Shown piece by piece: positions 31,521 through 39,379 of a DNA stretch of 64,000 bases. The stretch's first letter is position 1. The number at the start of each line of letters is the position of its first letter. Position numbers and translations under genes: made by a program. The stretch spans positions 1,302,001 to 1,366,000 of the forward strand of contig CBDICI010000004.1 of assembly GCA_965277345.1 (NCBI GenBank), read 5' to 3'. The DNA comes from CAIOYC01 sp965277345 (GTDB lineage Bacteria > Pseudomonadota > Alphaproteobacteria > Caulobacterales > Caulobacteraceae). The notes beneath the pieces are model-generated. The model had not been told where the DNA came from and ran no database searches. It worked only from the letters and a program-made list of their open reading frames with translations.

Positions 31521-33188
31521 TTAGGCGCGGCCGGCCTCGATGGCGCGAAGCATGGCCTCCACCGTTTCGAGGGTGTCGGCTTCGGCGGCGGGCTTGTCCC
31601 AGCGGATGCGACTGATGCGCGGGAAGCGCATGGCGACGCCGGACTTGTGGCGGGTGGAGCGCTGCAGGCCCTCGAACGCCACCTCCAGCACGAGGCCAAA
31701 GCTGCGATCGGCGCGCACGCTGCGCACCGGGCCGAAGCGTTCGAGGGTGTGGTCGCGGACGAACTTGTCGAGCTGTTTCAGCTCCTCGTCGGTGAAGCCG
31801 AAATAGGCCTTGCCCACGGGGGTCAACACCCAGCCGGTTGGCTCCGACACCCAGACCCCGAAGGTGTAGTCGGAATAGAAGCTGGAGCGCTTGCCGTGCC
31901 CGCGCTGGGCGTACATCAGCACCGCGTCGATCAGGCGGGGATCGCGCTTCCACTTGAACCACGGGCCCTTGGGACGGCCGGCCTCGTAGGAAGAGTCCCA
32001 GCGCTTCAGCATCAGCCCTTCGGCGGCCCTGGGGTCGCCGCCCGGCGGGTCGGCGCGGATGGCCGCCAGCCCCTCCCAACCGTCGAACGGAACAAGCGGC
32101 GACAGGTCGAGCCGGGGGCCGCCGTGGCGGCAGACGAACCGCTCCAGCCGGGCGCGCCGATCCGCGAAGGGCAGTGCGCGGAGGTCCACCCCGCCTTCGG
32201 CCAGAAGGTCGTAGGCGCGCACGCCGGCGGGGTGGGCGGCCATCACCGGGGCGGTCACGGTTTTTCGGTTCAGCCGCTGCTGCAGGTCCCCGAAGGGCGC
32301 GGCGCGGCTCCCGCCTTCAGGATCGGGCCGCAACACCAGCAGCTCCCCGTCGATCACCCCCTGGAAGTCGAGCGCCTCCATCAGGTCGGGGAAGGCGGTG
32401 GAAATCTCGTCGCCGGTGCGGGAATAGAGGCGCCCGACGATCCCGCCGTCCTCGCCACGCTCGCGCACCACCTGCACGCGGATGCCGTCCCACTTCCACT
32501 CGGCGGCGTATTGGGCGGGGTCAAGCTTCCTGAAGTCCGCGACCTCATCCACCGCCTGGGCCAGCATGACCGGGCGAAAGCGCCCCGGCGCGTCGGGATT
32601 GGGCCGCTCGCCCCGCCCCTCCAGCCAGGCGAACAGTTCCGCATAGGGCGGCGCCTGTGCGTGCCAGACCTCCTCGATATCCTTCAATGCGATGGGCTGG
32701 TGGTTGCGCGCGGCAAGATCGGCCGCCGCCTGCTTGGCCAGCCGCGCCGAAAGCCCGACCCGCATCCCGCCGGTGAGCAGCTTGAGCAGCGCCCAGCGGC
32801 CGACGCTGTCGAGCGCATCGAGCCAGCCCTCTATCAGGCGCCCGGTCTCCGCGCGGGTCGCCACACGCAGCTCATCCACCACCTCCTCCAGCGCCGGCTC
32901 CCGGTTGGCGCCGGGCTTGGCGGGCCAGATCAGGGCGACGGTCTCGGCCAGGTCGCCCACATAGTCGTAGGACCAGCGGAACAGCACCGGGTCGATCCGC
33001 GCCTCCACCGCCTTGCGGATCATGGCCGGCTTGGCGGCGTCGAACACCAGCTCGCCGGTCAACGCCGCCAAGGCGTAGCCGCGCTCGGGATCGGGCGCCC
33101 CGGCCAGATAGTCGCGCACCAGAACGAGCTTGGCATTGCGCGACGGGGTGAAGGAGAGCCGGTCCAGAAGCGCGGCGAAGGCGTGCAT
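31521..33188 (-). CDS. ATP-dependent DNA ligase
   Basis: A 555-residue ligase. The N-terminal helical DNA-binding domain covers about residues 1-190. The adenylation domain starts with the nucleophile Lys232 in AEWKWDGIRVQ, then LYSRTGDEIS, GVIDGELLV and EGLMLKRWDSSYEAGRPKG. The OB domain follows, with DAVLMYAQRGHGKR. This is the larger bacterial type (about 530-560 residues) that often acts with a Lhr-like helicase or nuclease in repair. It supplements the NAD-dependent LigA expected elsewhere. The minus-strand start is at 33188. Confidence 0.94.
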   Translation of the reverse strand: MHAFAALLDRLSFTPSRNAKLVLVRDYLAGAPDPERGYALAALTGELVFDAAKPAMIRKAVEARIDPVLFRWSYDYVGDLAETVALIWPAKPGANREPALEEVVDELRVATRAETGRLIEGWLDALDSVGRWALLKLLTGGMRVGLSARLAKQAAADLAARNHQPIALKDIEEVWHAQAPPYAELFAWLEGRGERPNPDAPGRFRPVMLAQAVDEVADFRKLDPAQYAAEWKWDGIRVQVVRERGEDGGIVGRLYSRTGDEISTAFPDLMEALDFQGVIDGELLVLRPDPEGGSRAAPFGDLQQRLNRKTVTAPVMAAHPAGVRAYDLLAEGGVDLRALPFADRRARLERFVCRHGGPRLDLSPLVPFDGWEGLAAIRADPPGGDPRAAEGLMLKRWDSSYEAGRPKGPWFKWKRDPRLIDAVLMYAQRGHGKRSSFYSDYTFGVWVSEPTGWVLTPVGKAYFGFTDEELKQLDKFVRDHTLERFGPVRSVRADRSFGLVLEVAFEGLQRSTRHKSGVAMRFPRISRIRWDKPAAEADTLETVEAMLRAIEAGRA

Positions 33189-33212
33189 GGGTTGGGATGT
33201 AGGGGGTGCGCC

Positions 33213-33330
33213 CTCGTCCTTCGAGGCTCGCCTTCGGCTCGCGCCTCAGGATGAGGGCTACGGAAACGACGGTCGGCTGGAAATGCTCATTCTGAGGTGC
33301 GAAGCGTAGCGAAGCCTCGACCCGAAGGGC
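33213..33330. repeat. Inverted pair of dispersed repeats (CTCATCCTGAGG type)
   Basis: One copy runs CCTCGTCCTTCGAGGCTCGC...CTCAGGATGAG (33214-33257). A second, inverted copy runs CTCATTCTGAGGTGCGAAGC...CCCGAAGG (33287-33329). This is the CTCATCCTGAGGTGCGAGC repeat found in many copies in alphaproteobacterial genomes. Here it separates the ligase gene from purK. Confidence 0.75.
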
Positions 33331-33361
33331 GGCGAAGCCAACGGCAAGGTTTCGGTCCCGC

Positions 33362-34450
33362 TCAAAGCGGCGACAGGCGGTTCACGTGGCCCATCTTGCG
33401 GCCAGGGGCGGCTTCACCCTTGCCGTAGAGCCAGAGGCGGGCGGCGGGATCGGCGGCGAGGGCGGCCCAATCGTCCGCCTCGGCGCCCAGAAGGTTGGTC
33501 ATTTCGGTGTGGACCAGCGCGTCGGTCGGGCCGAGCGGCCAGCCCGCCACGGCGCGGATGTGCTGTTCAAACTGATCGACCTCGCACCCGTCCAGCGTCC
33601 AGTGGCCGGTATTGTGCACCCGGGGGGCGAACTCGTTGACCAGCAGCCGCCCGTCGGCGAGGGCGAACAGCTCCACCCCGATCACGCCCACATAGTCCAG
33701 GGCCTCAAGCAGGGTCTCGGCGATGCGCAGCGCCTCCGCCGCAAGATCGGGCGCGAGCGCGGCCGGGGCGCGGGTAGTGCGCAGCACGCCGCCCTCGTGC
33801 TGGTTCTCCCCCGGCGGATAGATGGCGACCTGGCCATCCCATCCCCGCGCGGCGATCACCGACAGTTCGCGCACGAAGTCGGCCCTGGCCTCCAGGATCG
33901 CCGGGCGGCCGCCGATGGCGGCGAAGGCGGCCTCAGCCCCCGCCGCGTTATCGATCCACACCTGTCCCTTGCCGTCATAGCCCTCGCGGCGCGTCTTTAG
34001 CAGAGCCGGCGCGCCGAGCCGCGTCAACGCCGGAGCGATCCCGGCGGCGTGGTCGATCGCCGCGAAGGGCGTGGTGGCGAGGCCGTTCGCGTTGAGAAAG
34101 GTCTTCTCCTCCACCCGGTCCTGCGCGATGGCGAGGGCGCGGCCGGGGGGGGCGATGGGGGTGTCGCCTACCGCGTCCAGCACGGCGGCGGGAATGTTCT
34201 CGAACTCGAAGGTCACCACGTCGCTGATCGCCGCCAGCCGCGCCACCGCTGCGGCGTCGTCATAGGCGCCGACGATCTCTACGGCGCAGACCTGGCCGGC
34301 GGGAGAGTCCGCCTCGCGCGCCAGCACCGCCACGCGCAGGCCGAGCCGCGCCGCCGCCAGGGCCAGCATCCGCCCGAGCTGGCCGCCGCCGACGATGCCG
34401 ATGGTGGAGCCGGGCGGGAGGGGGATGTTCTGGTTCCGAACGGGGGGCAC
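33362..34450 (-). CDS. purK: N5-carboxyaminoimidazole ribonucleotide synthase
   Basis: A 362-residue ATP-grasp enzyme that carboxylates AIR with ATP and bicarbonate in purine synthesis. The N-terminal GIVGGGQLGRMLALAAARLG, the central FLNANGLATTPF and LLKTRREGYDGKGQVWI, the VELFALADGRLLVNEFAPRVHNTGHWT metal site (quoted in parts) and the C-terminal GHVNRL tail are all present. It directly follows purE without a gap, and the two act in sequence. Confidence 0.95.
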   Translation of the reverse strand: MPPVRNQNIPLPPGSTIGIVGGGQLGRMLALAAARLGLRVAVLAREADSPAGQVCAVEIVGAYDDAAAVARLAAISDVVTFEFENIPAAVLDAVGDTPIAPPGRALAIAQDRVEEKTFLNANGLATTPFAAIDHAAGIAPALTRLGAPALLKTRREGYDGKGQVWIDNAAGAEAAFAAIGGRPAILEARADFVRELSVIAARGWDGQVAIYPPGENQHEGGVLRTTRAPAALAPDLAAEALRIAETLLEALDYVGVIGVELFALADGRLLVNEFAPRVHNTGHWTLDGCEVDQFEQHIRAVAGWPLGPTDALVHTEMTNLLGAEADDWAALAADPAARLWLYGKGEAAPGRKMGHVNRLSPL

Positions 34451-34975
34451 TCAGTCCTCGACGGTCTCGGCCACGGCCTCGGTCTGCGCCTTGCGCTGGG
34501 CGGCGACGCGCAGGGCCAGCGCCGGATCGGCCAGGGCCAGGATCTGGGCGGCGAGCAGGCCGGCATTCCGCGCCCCGGCCTCCCCCACCGCCAGGGCGCC
34601 CACCGGCACGCCGCCCGGCATCTGCACGATGGAGAGCAGGCTATCCAGCCCGTCCTGCAGCCTGGTCCGCACCGGCACGCCCAGCACCGGCAGTTCGGTC
34701 ATCGCCGCCACCATGCCGGGCAGGTGCGCCGCCCCGCCCGCTCCCGCGATGATGACGTGGAATCCGGCGGCGCGGGCCCCCGTGGCGAAGGCGACCATGC
34801 GGGCGGGCGTGCGATGGGCGGAGACGACCCTGGCCTCATACCCCACCTCCAGCGCCTCGAGCGCGTCGGCGGCGTGCTTCAGGGTAGGCCAGTCGGACCG
34901 GCTGCCCATGATGATGGCGACCCTTGGAGGGATCAGGGGCGCGACTTCGGGCGCGGCCGTCGCGTCTGTCGCCAT
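34451..34975 (-). CDS. purE: 5-(carboxyamino)imidazole ribonucleotide mutase
   Basis: A 174-residue class I PurE. VAIIMGSRSDWPTLKHAADA at residues 18-37, then VVSAHRTPARM and IAGAGGAAHLPGMVAA, are the substrate-binding loops. VPVRT and QMPGGVPVGALAVGEAGARNAGLLA-type sequence complete the fold. It converts N5-CAIR to CAIR. The purK ATG follows at the next base, so the pair forms an operon. Confidence 0.96.
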   Translation of the reverse strand: MATDATAAPEVAPLIPPRVAIIMGSRSDWPTLKHAADALEALEVGYEARVVSAHRTPARMVAFATGARAAGFHVIIAGAGGAAHLPGMVAAMTELPVLGVPVRTRLQDGLDSLLSIVQMPGGVPVGALAVGEAGARNAGLLAAQILALADPALALRVAAQRKAQTEAVAETVED

Positions 34976-35053
34976 CGCTCACCCCCGTTTCAGGAAGCGG
35001 CGGAGTATAGGGGCGAAGTTTCCCGCGGCAACCGCGCGGTGTAGCATGGCGGC

Positions 35054-35671
35054 ATGACGGTGATCGAAGCCATCGACGACCCGGTCGAGCCTTGGCCCCC
35101 GGCCGCTGAGCGTGGCGCCGCCGGCGAGGGGCGGACCGGCGCGCTGGCGGCGGCGGAGGGGGAGATCGCCCGACTGCGCGCCGCGCTGGAGCGCGCCGAG
35201 CGGCTGGCGGATCACGACCCGCTCACCGGCCTTTACAATCGCCGCGGCTTCGACCGCGAACTGGCGCGGACACTGGCGGATTGCCGGCGCTATGGCGTCG
35301 AGGCGGCGCTGATCTACTTCGACCTCGACGGCTTCAAGGGCGTGAACGATCGTTTCGGTCACGCCGCGGGCGATGAGGCGCTGAGGGCGGTGGCGCGGGT
35401 GCTCGGCCAAGGCGTGCGGGAGAGCGACGTGGTGGCGCGGCTCGGCGGCGACGAGTTCGCGGTGATCCTCGGCCACGCCGGGCGCGCCGTCGCCAACGGC
35501 AAGGCGCGAGCGATGGCGGCGGCGGTGGAGGCGGCGCCGATCGGCCCCGCCGGCCCGATCCGGCTGTCTTATGGTGTGCGCGCGTTCGAGCCGGGTATGC
35601 AGGCGCCGCAGATGCTGGCCGAGGCGGACGCCGCCATGTTCGTCCGCAAGGGCGCCCGCAGGAGCGTCTAG
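35054..35671 (+). CDS. Diguanylate cyclase (GGDEF domain)
   Basis: A 205-residue single-domain protein. A short coiled coil (residues 33-52) precedes the GGDEF domain. DPLTGLYNRRGFDREL begins it, IYFDLDGFKGVNDRFGHAAG carries the metal and GTP ligands, and the signature is intact at 131-135 (LGGDEFAVIL). An inhibitory-site RxxD motif (RESD, 122-125) sits five residues before it, so product feedback by c-di-GMP is likely. No sensory or membrane domain is present. Confidence 0.92.
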   Translation: MTVIEAIDDPVEPWPPAAERGAAGEGRTGALAAAEGEIARLRAALERAERLADHDPLTGLYNRRGFDRELARTLADCRRYGVEAALIYFDLDGFKGVNDRFGHAAGDEALRAVARVLGQGVRESDVVARLGGDEFAVILGHAGRAVANGKARAMAAAVEAAPIGPAGPIRLSYGVRAFEPGMQAPQMLAEADAAMFVRKGARRSV

Positions 35672-35914
35672 CTAGGCGCTGCGCCGTGACAGCACGATCA
35701 CCGCCCCGGTGTAGGTGGACTCATCGACGATTTGCACACCGTGCGCGATGAAGGCGTCGGTGACCTTCTTGGAGGTCCCCCGCCGGGGCGTCGCCTCGCC
35801 GCCCTCCAGCCGGTTGACGGCGCCGAGCGAAACGCCGCTTTGACTGGCCAGGTCGCGCATCGACCAACCCAACAGTGCGCGTGCCGCGCGACAGGCTTGC
35901 GGCGTGATCGCCAT
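35672..35914 (-). CDS. Small XRE-type helix-turn-helix protein
   Basis: About 80 residues. MAITPQACRAARALLGWSM, RDLASQSGVSLGAVNRLEGG and a short beta-like tail (VQIVDESTYTGAVIVL) match the small Cro/C1-like regulators of alphaproteobacteria. Starts at 35914 or 35917 follow GAGGAA; a longer ORF to 36055 adds non-homologous residues. It ends one base after the GGDEF gene on the opposite strand. The target is unknown. Confidence 0.75.
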   Translation of the reverse strand: MAITPQACRAARALLGWSMRDLASQSGVSLGAVNRLEGGEATPRRGTSKKVTDAFIAHGVQIVDESTYTGAVIVLSRRSA

Positions 35915-36120
35915 CATTTCCTCATAAGCCCCTTCGTCATCCGGACGATACACACGCGCCAAAGGCGAACAAGCCAGCCAGACCGCGCACCCCGCCACAA
36001 CCCCGGCGTCCGGCCGATATGTCGCAGCTGCAACACTGGTAACAGGCGCCGACAAACGGTGTGGTCAAGCTCAACCGGCTCCGCCTTGGCGTGGCCGCGA
36101 TCGGAGACTAGGAGCAGGGC

Positions 36121-36747
36121 ATGATCCGCACCCTCGTCTTCACCCTGATATTGGCCGCCGCGCCCGTCGCCGCTCTGACCAAGCCAGTGTCCGCCGGCCT
36201 GTCGGCCTCCGACAAGGCGCTGGTCGACGGCGCCGCCCGCTACATGCAGGGGCTGCGGTCGGCTGAGGCGCGCTTCAGCCAGACCGATCCGCGCGGCGCG
36301 GTCACCAGCGGGACCTTCTCGCTGCAGCGGCCGGGCAAGGCGCGCTTCGCCTATGATCCGCCGACCGGTCTGACCGTGGTGGCCGACGGGGCCAATGTGG
36401 ACGTCTATGACGCGAGGCTGAAGACCTTCGACGCCTATCCGCAGAAGAACACCCCGCTCGCCATGCTGTTGGCCGGCGATGTCAGGTTCGACAGCGCGGC
36501 CAGCGTGACCGGCGTGGAGCGCGACCGCGGCGGGTTCACCGTCACGCTTCGCGACGCCAGGAAGCAGGCGCAGGGGCGGCTGGCGCTCAGCTTCACCACC
36601 GGCCCGTTGGCCCTGGCCGGCTGGACCGTTACCGACGCCCAGGGGATGCGCACCACCGTGCGCCTGTCCGGCCTCAAGAGCGGCGTGGCCCTGGCGCCGG
36701 ACCTGTTCGTCCTCCACGACCCGCGTCCGCGCCTGTTCAAGCCTTGA
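36121..36747 (+). CDS. lolA: Outer-membrane lipoprotein carrier protein LolA
   Basis: A 208-residue periplasmic chaperone that receives lipoproteins from LolCDE. Signal peptide LVFTLILAAAPVAALTKPVSA (cleavage near residue 25). The mature part shows GLRSAEARFSQTDPRG, GTFSLQRPGKARFAYDPP, VVADGANVDVYDARLKTFDAYP and the C-terminal LSGLKSGVALAPDLFVL. Neighbouring xthA and, beyond the toxin-antitoxin pair, cenR are the usual Caulobacterales neighbours. Confidence 0.92.
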   Translation: MIRTLVFTLILAAAPVAALTKPVSAGLSASDKALVDGAARYMQGLRSAEARFSQTDPRGAVTSGTFSLQRPGKARFAYDPPTGLTVVADGANVDVYDARLKTFDAYPQKNTPLAMLLAGDVRFDSAASVTGVERDRGGFTVTLRDARKQAQGRLALSFTTGPLALAGWTVTDAQGMRTTVRLSGLKSGVALAPDLFVLHDPRPRLFKP

Positions 36748-36773
36748 GCAGCGGCGGCTTGAGCGTCCGGATT

Positions 36774-36791
36774 ATTGTGTCGTCTCCGACA
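36774..36791. other. Small hairpin behind lolA
   Basis: TGTGTCG, loop TCTC, CGACACA: a perfect 7-bp stem 27 bases after the lolA stop. It is followed by CGCAATTCTTAT with few T residues, so it is at most a weak terminator or an RNA-end stabiliser. Confidence 0.4.
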
Positions 36792-36928
36792 CACGCAATT
36801 CTTATCTCTGGCGCCTTGAACTAACGGGCGGCAAGTGGCATTTATGATACGCAATGGACGCTGGCTTGGCCGGCGACCCCGCCCCTGACCGGACTCATCC
36901 CCTCCCGGTTACGGCATCAGAGCACTCG

Positions 36929-36961
36929 GCGCCCGGTCAGCAATGGCCGGGCGCTCTTTTT
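36929..36961 (+). terminator. Intrinsic terminator upstream of xthA
   Basis: A 10-bp stem (GCGCCCGGTC / GGCCGGGCGC with one G-T pair), loop AGCAAT, then TCTTTTT. It is about 180 bases downstream of the lolA stop and 40 bases before xthA. It ends either the lolA transcript or a short independent RNA. Confidence 0.75.
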
Positions 36962-37001
36962 CGCTCTTCTCTCCACGCCCAAACCGACACAGTGAAGGCC
37001 C

Positions 37002-37796
37002 ATGGTCCTGCGCATCGCCACCTGGAACATCAATTCGGTCCGGCTGCGCGCGGAGCAGGTGGCGCGCTTTGTCGCCGAGCAGGCCCCCGATGTCGTGTGC
37101 CTGCAAGAGATCAAGTGCCGCGAAGGCGAGTTCCCGCTCAACGCCTTTCGCGAGATGGGCCTGTCGCATGTGCGGATCGCCGGCCAGAAAGGCTGGCACG
37201 GGGTGGCCATCGCCTCCCGCCTGCCATTGGAAGCCGCGCCCGTGCTGGACGTCTGCCGCGAGGGACACGCCCGCTGCGTCTCCGCCGCGGTGCAGGGGGT
37301 GGAGATCCAGAACTTCTACGTCCCCGCCGGAGGCGATGTGCCCGACCGGGCGGTGAACCCCAAGTTCGACCACAAGCTCGACTTCTACGAGCGGCTGACT
37401 GGAGAGATGGCCGCGCGCGATCCCAAGGCGCCGCTGCTGATCCTCGGCGACATGAACATCGCGCCGGGCGAAAACGACGTCTGGAGCCATCGTCAGATGC
37501 TGAAGATCGTCAGTCATACGCCGGTGGAGATCGCGGCCATGGGCCGGTTGCAAGCCTCCCTCGGCTTCGTCGACTTGGTGCGGCAGGCCACGCCCGACCC
37601 GCAAAAGCTGTTCTCCTGGTGGAGCTACCGCGCCGCAGACTTCAGGAAATCCAACCGCGGCCTGCGCCTCGACCACCTCTGGGCCTCGCCCGGCCTGGCC
37701 GAACGCTTCACCGGCGAGGCGCGCGTGCACGACGCCGTCCGCGCATGGGACCGCCCCTCCGACCACGCCCCAGTGACCGCGGACCTGGCGGTCTGA
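37002..37796 (+). CDS. xthA: Exodeoxyribonuclease III
   Basis: A 264-residue AP endonuclease and 3' exonuclease for base-excision repair. The metal and catalytic residues are in ATWNINSVRLR, VCLQEIKCREGEFP, ILGDMNIAP and SDHAPVTADL. The SWWSYRAADFRKSNRGLRLDH-type segment near residue 205 is also conserved. It is transcribed convergently with the PIN toxin gene, whose end is ten bases away. Confidence 0.95.
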   Translation: MVLRIATWNINSVRLRAEQVARFVAEQAPDVVCLQEIKCREGEFPLNAFREMGLSHVRIAGQKGWHGVAIASRLPLEAAPVLDVCREGHARCVSAAVQGVEIQNFYVPAGGDVPDRAVNPKFDHKLDFYERLTGEMAARDPKAPLLILGDMNIAPGENDVWSHRQMLKIVSHTPVEIAAMGRLQASLGFVDLVRQATPDPQKLFSWWSYRAADFRKSNRGLRLDHLWASPGLAERFTGEARVHDAVRAWDRPSDHAPVTADLAV

Positions 37797-37805
37797 GTCG
37801 CGGCC

Positions 37806-38219
37806 TCAGCAGGCGATGGCCTGCAGGTGCCCGGCCTCGGCATAGGCCAGGAGCGGCCGGTCGCGGGTCATCAGGCGGTAGCCGTATTCGCGCGCGGTGG
37901 CGGCCAGGATCCGGTCGGCCGGGTCGCGGTGCAGGTCGCCGGGCAGGTTGCTGGAATCAATGAGGATGTCTGCCGTCAGCGGGACGAGGCGGATTCCGCT
38001 GTCCAACAGGCTCCCGAACCAGAGCTTGGGCGCCATCTGCATGGAGAGCCGACCCTTGGCGATCAAAAGGCCGATCTCCCAAGCTGTGATCGGAGAGACG
38101 AACACGCCGATACCGGCGGCATCGGCTTCCTCCATCGCCGCCTCGCCAACCTTTGACCAGCCCCTCGGTTCGGCGGTCCACAGCGCGGCGCATGTATCAA
38201 GCAGTATTGGCCTGATCAA
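37806..38219 (-). CDS. vapC: PIN-domain toxin (VapC family)
   Basis: A 137-residue PIN-domain ribonuclease. The acidic active site is visible at Asp8 (LLDTCAALW), Glu48 (SPITAWEIG), Asp99 and Asp102 (HRDPADRILAATA) and Asp120 (LMTRDRPLL). VapC toxins cleave tRNA or rRNA. The ATG overlaps the stop of the preceding gene by four bases (ATGA), the usual layout for antitoxin followed by toxin. Because the partner is not a known VapB, the assignment as a toxin-antitoxin pair is inferred. Confidence 0.88.
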   Translation of the reverse strand: MIRPILLDTCAALWTAEPRGWSKVGEAAMEEADAAGIGVFVSPITAWEIGLLIAKGRLSMQMAPKLWFGSLLDSGIRLVPLTADILIDSSNLPGDLHRDPADRILAATAREYGYRLMTRDRPLLAYAEAGHLQAIAC

Positions 38220-38593
38220 AGATCATCCTGCTCAAAGAGCCATAATGGGTCTGTGAGATCGACACCGTGCGCGACGATGACGGTTCCACCGAGTCGTTCC
38301 CTGATACGTTCAAGCAACGTGCCCGGTATTTGATCCGTGGAGCTTTCAGCCTGACGATTCACGCGCCGGAAAGCGATGCGACCGGCGGCCAAATCGACGC
38401 CTTCAGCCTTGAAGCCGGCGCCAAGCCATGCCTGGGCGTTCACATGCCCTAGCCCGCTGTTGCTCCACCAGGCGGCATGCTTCCAGGCGGAGGGCGGCAG
38501 GGGGGCGCCGATGATCCGTTCGATGTCGGCGAAACCGAGTTCCGCGACCCTCTCAACGCCTTCCAGATAGCGACGGAGCGGCTGGTACTTCAT
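38216..38593 (-). CDS. DUF7662-like protein with an antitoxin-like C-terminal tail
   Basis: A 125-residue protein. Residues 1-75 (MKYQPLRRYLEG, FADIERIIGAPLPPSAWKH, AAWWSNSGLGHVNAQAWL) match small proteins I know as DUF7662. The last 25 residues (GGTVIVAHGVDLTDPLWLF) resemble the C-terminal toxin-binding tail of AbrB- or Phd-type antitoxins that pair with PIN toxins. Overlap with the PIN gene supports an antitoxin role. The start codon lies inside a direct repeat with no ribosome binding site, so translation may be leaderless. It lies 31 bases behind cenR on the same strand. Confidence 0.65.
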   Translation of the reverse strand: MKYQPLRRYLEGVERVAELGFADIERIIGAPLPPSAWKHAAWWSNSGLGHVNAQAWLGAGFKAEGVDLAAGRIAFRRVNRQAESSTDQIPGTLLERIRERLGGTVIVAHGVDLTDPLWLFEQDDL

Positions 38594-38612
38594 ATACTAT
38601 AGTTACTATATC
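38591..38612 (-). promoter_or_regulatory. Direct-repeat element overlapping the antitoxin start
   Basis: TACTATA occurs at 38595-38601 and 38604-38610 on the plus strand, which is TATAGTA twice on the transcribed strand, ending at the ATG at 38593. The distal TATAGT could be a -10 box with transcription starting a few bases before the ATG. The paired copies could be an operator for autoregulation. No -35 box at proper spacing was found. Confidence 0.45.
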
Positions 38613-38624
38613 CGAGGGCGGCTC

Positions 38625-39311
38625 TCAACCCTGTAACCTGTACCCGCCGGCCTCGGTGACCAAGAGCCTGGCGGCGCCGGCGTCCGGCTCGATCTTCTGG
38701 CGCAGGCGATAGATGTGGGTCTCCAGCGTGTGGGTGGTGACCCCGGCATTATAGCCCCAGACCTCGGTCAAAAGCTCCTCGCGGCCCACGGGCTTGTCGC
38801 CGGCGCGATAGAGGTATTTCAGGATGTTGGTCTCCTTTTCCGTAAGCCGCACCTTCTTTTTCGCCGGGTCGATCAGCAGCTTCTGCGCCGGGCGAAACTC
38901 GTAGGGGCCGATGTGAAAGACGGCGTTCTCTGACTGTTCATGACTGCGCAACTGGGCGCGGATGCGGGCGAGGAGCACGGAGAACTTGAACGGCTTGGCC
39001 ACATAATCGTCGGCCCCGGCCTCAAGGCCGTCAATGGTGTCGGTATCGGTGGTCTGGGCGGTCAGCATGATGATGGGGGCCACCACGCCCTCGTCCCGCA
39101 TCCGCCGGCAGGCTTCGCGCCCGTCGAAGTCGGGCAGGTCCACATCGAGCAGGATCAGGTCGGGCTGGACGCTTTTGGCGGCCTCCACGCCCGCCCCGGC
39201 GGTGGCGGCCTGTTCGGCGCGGAACTCGTCCTCCAATTCGATCTGCTCCACCAGGGCGGAGCGCAGGTCGTCGTCGTCGTCGATCACCAGAATGGTCTTG
39301 GCCTGGGCCAT
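38625..39311 (-). CDS. cenR: Response regulator CenR (OmpR family)
   Basis: A 228-residue two-component regulator. The receiver domain (residues 5-120) has acidic pocket residues in VIDDDDDLR, the phosphorylated Asp56 (LILLDVDLPDFDG), Thr in MLTAQTTD and Lys in VAKPFKF. The OmpR-type winged helix ends VTTHTLETHIYRLRQKIEP. Close similarity to the Caulobacter CenR sequence as I recall it, with an L,D-transpeptidase divergent next door, supports the name. CenR controls envelope integrity and is essential in Caulobacter. I start at ATG 39311. Confidence 0.88.
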   Translation of the reverse strand: MAQAKTILVIDDDDDLRSALVEQIELEDEFRAEQAATAGAGVEAAKSVQPDLILLDVDLPDFDGREACRRMRDEGVVAPIIMLTAQTTDTDTIDGLEAGADDYVAKPFKFSVLLARIRAQLRSHEQSENAVFHIGPYEFRPAQKLLIDPAKKKVRLTEKETNILKYLYRAGDKPVGREELLTEVWGYNAGVTTHTLETHIYRLRQKIEPDAGAARLLVTEAGGYRLQG

Positions 39312-39379
39312 GCGGTTATCCTGTCTTTCCACTACCGGTGCGGGCAGCGTCCTACATAAGGGGCGCCGGGGAGAAACGC

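Noticed and set aside
31014..33254. A 746-codon plus-strand ORF opposite the DNA ligase
   Set aside because: It is antisense to the ligase and yggT genes, and its translation has no recognisable domain.
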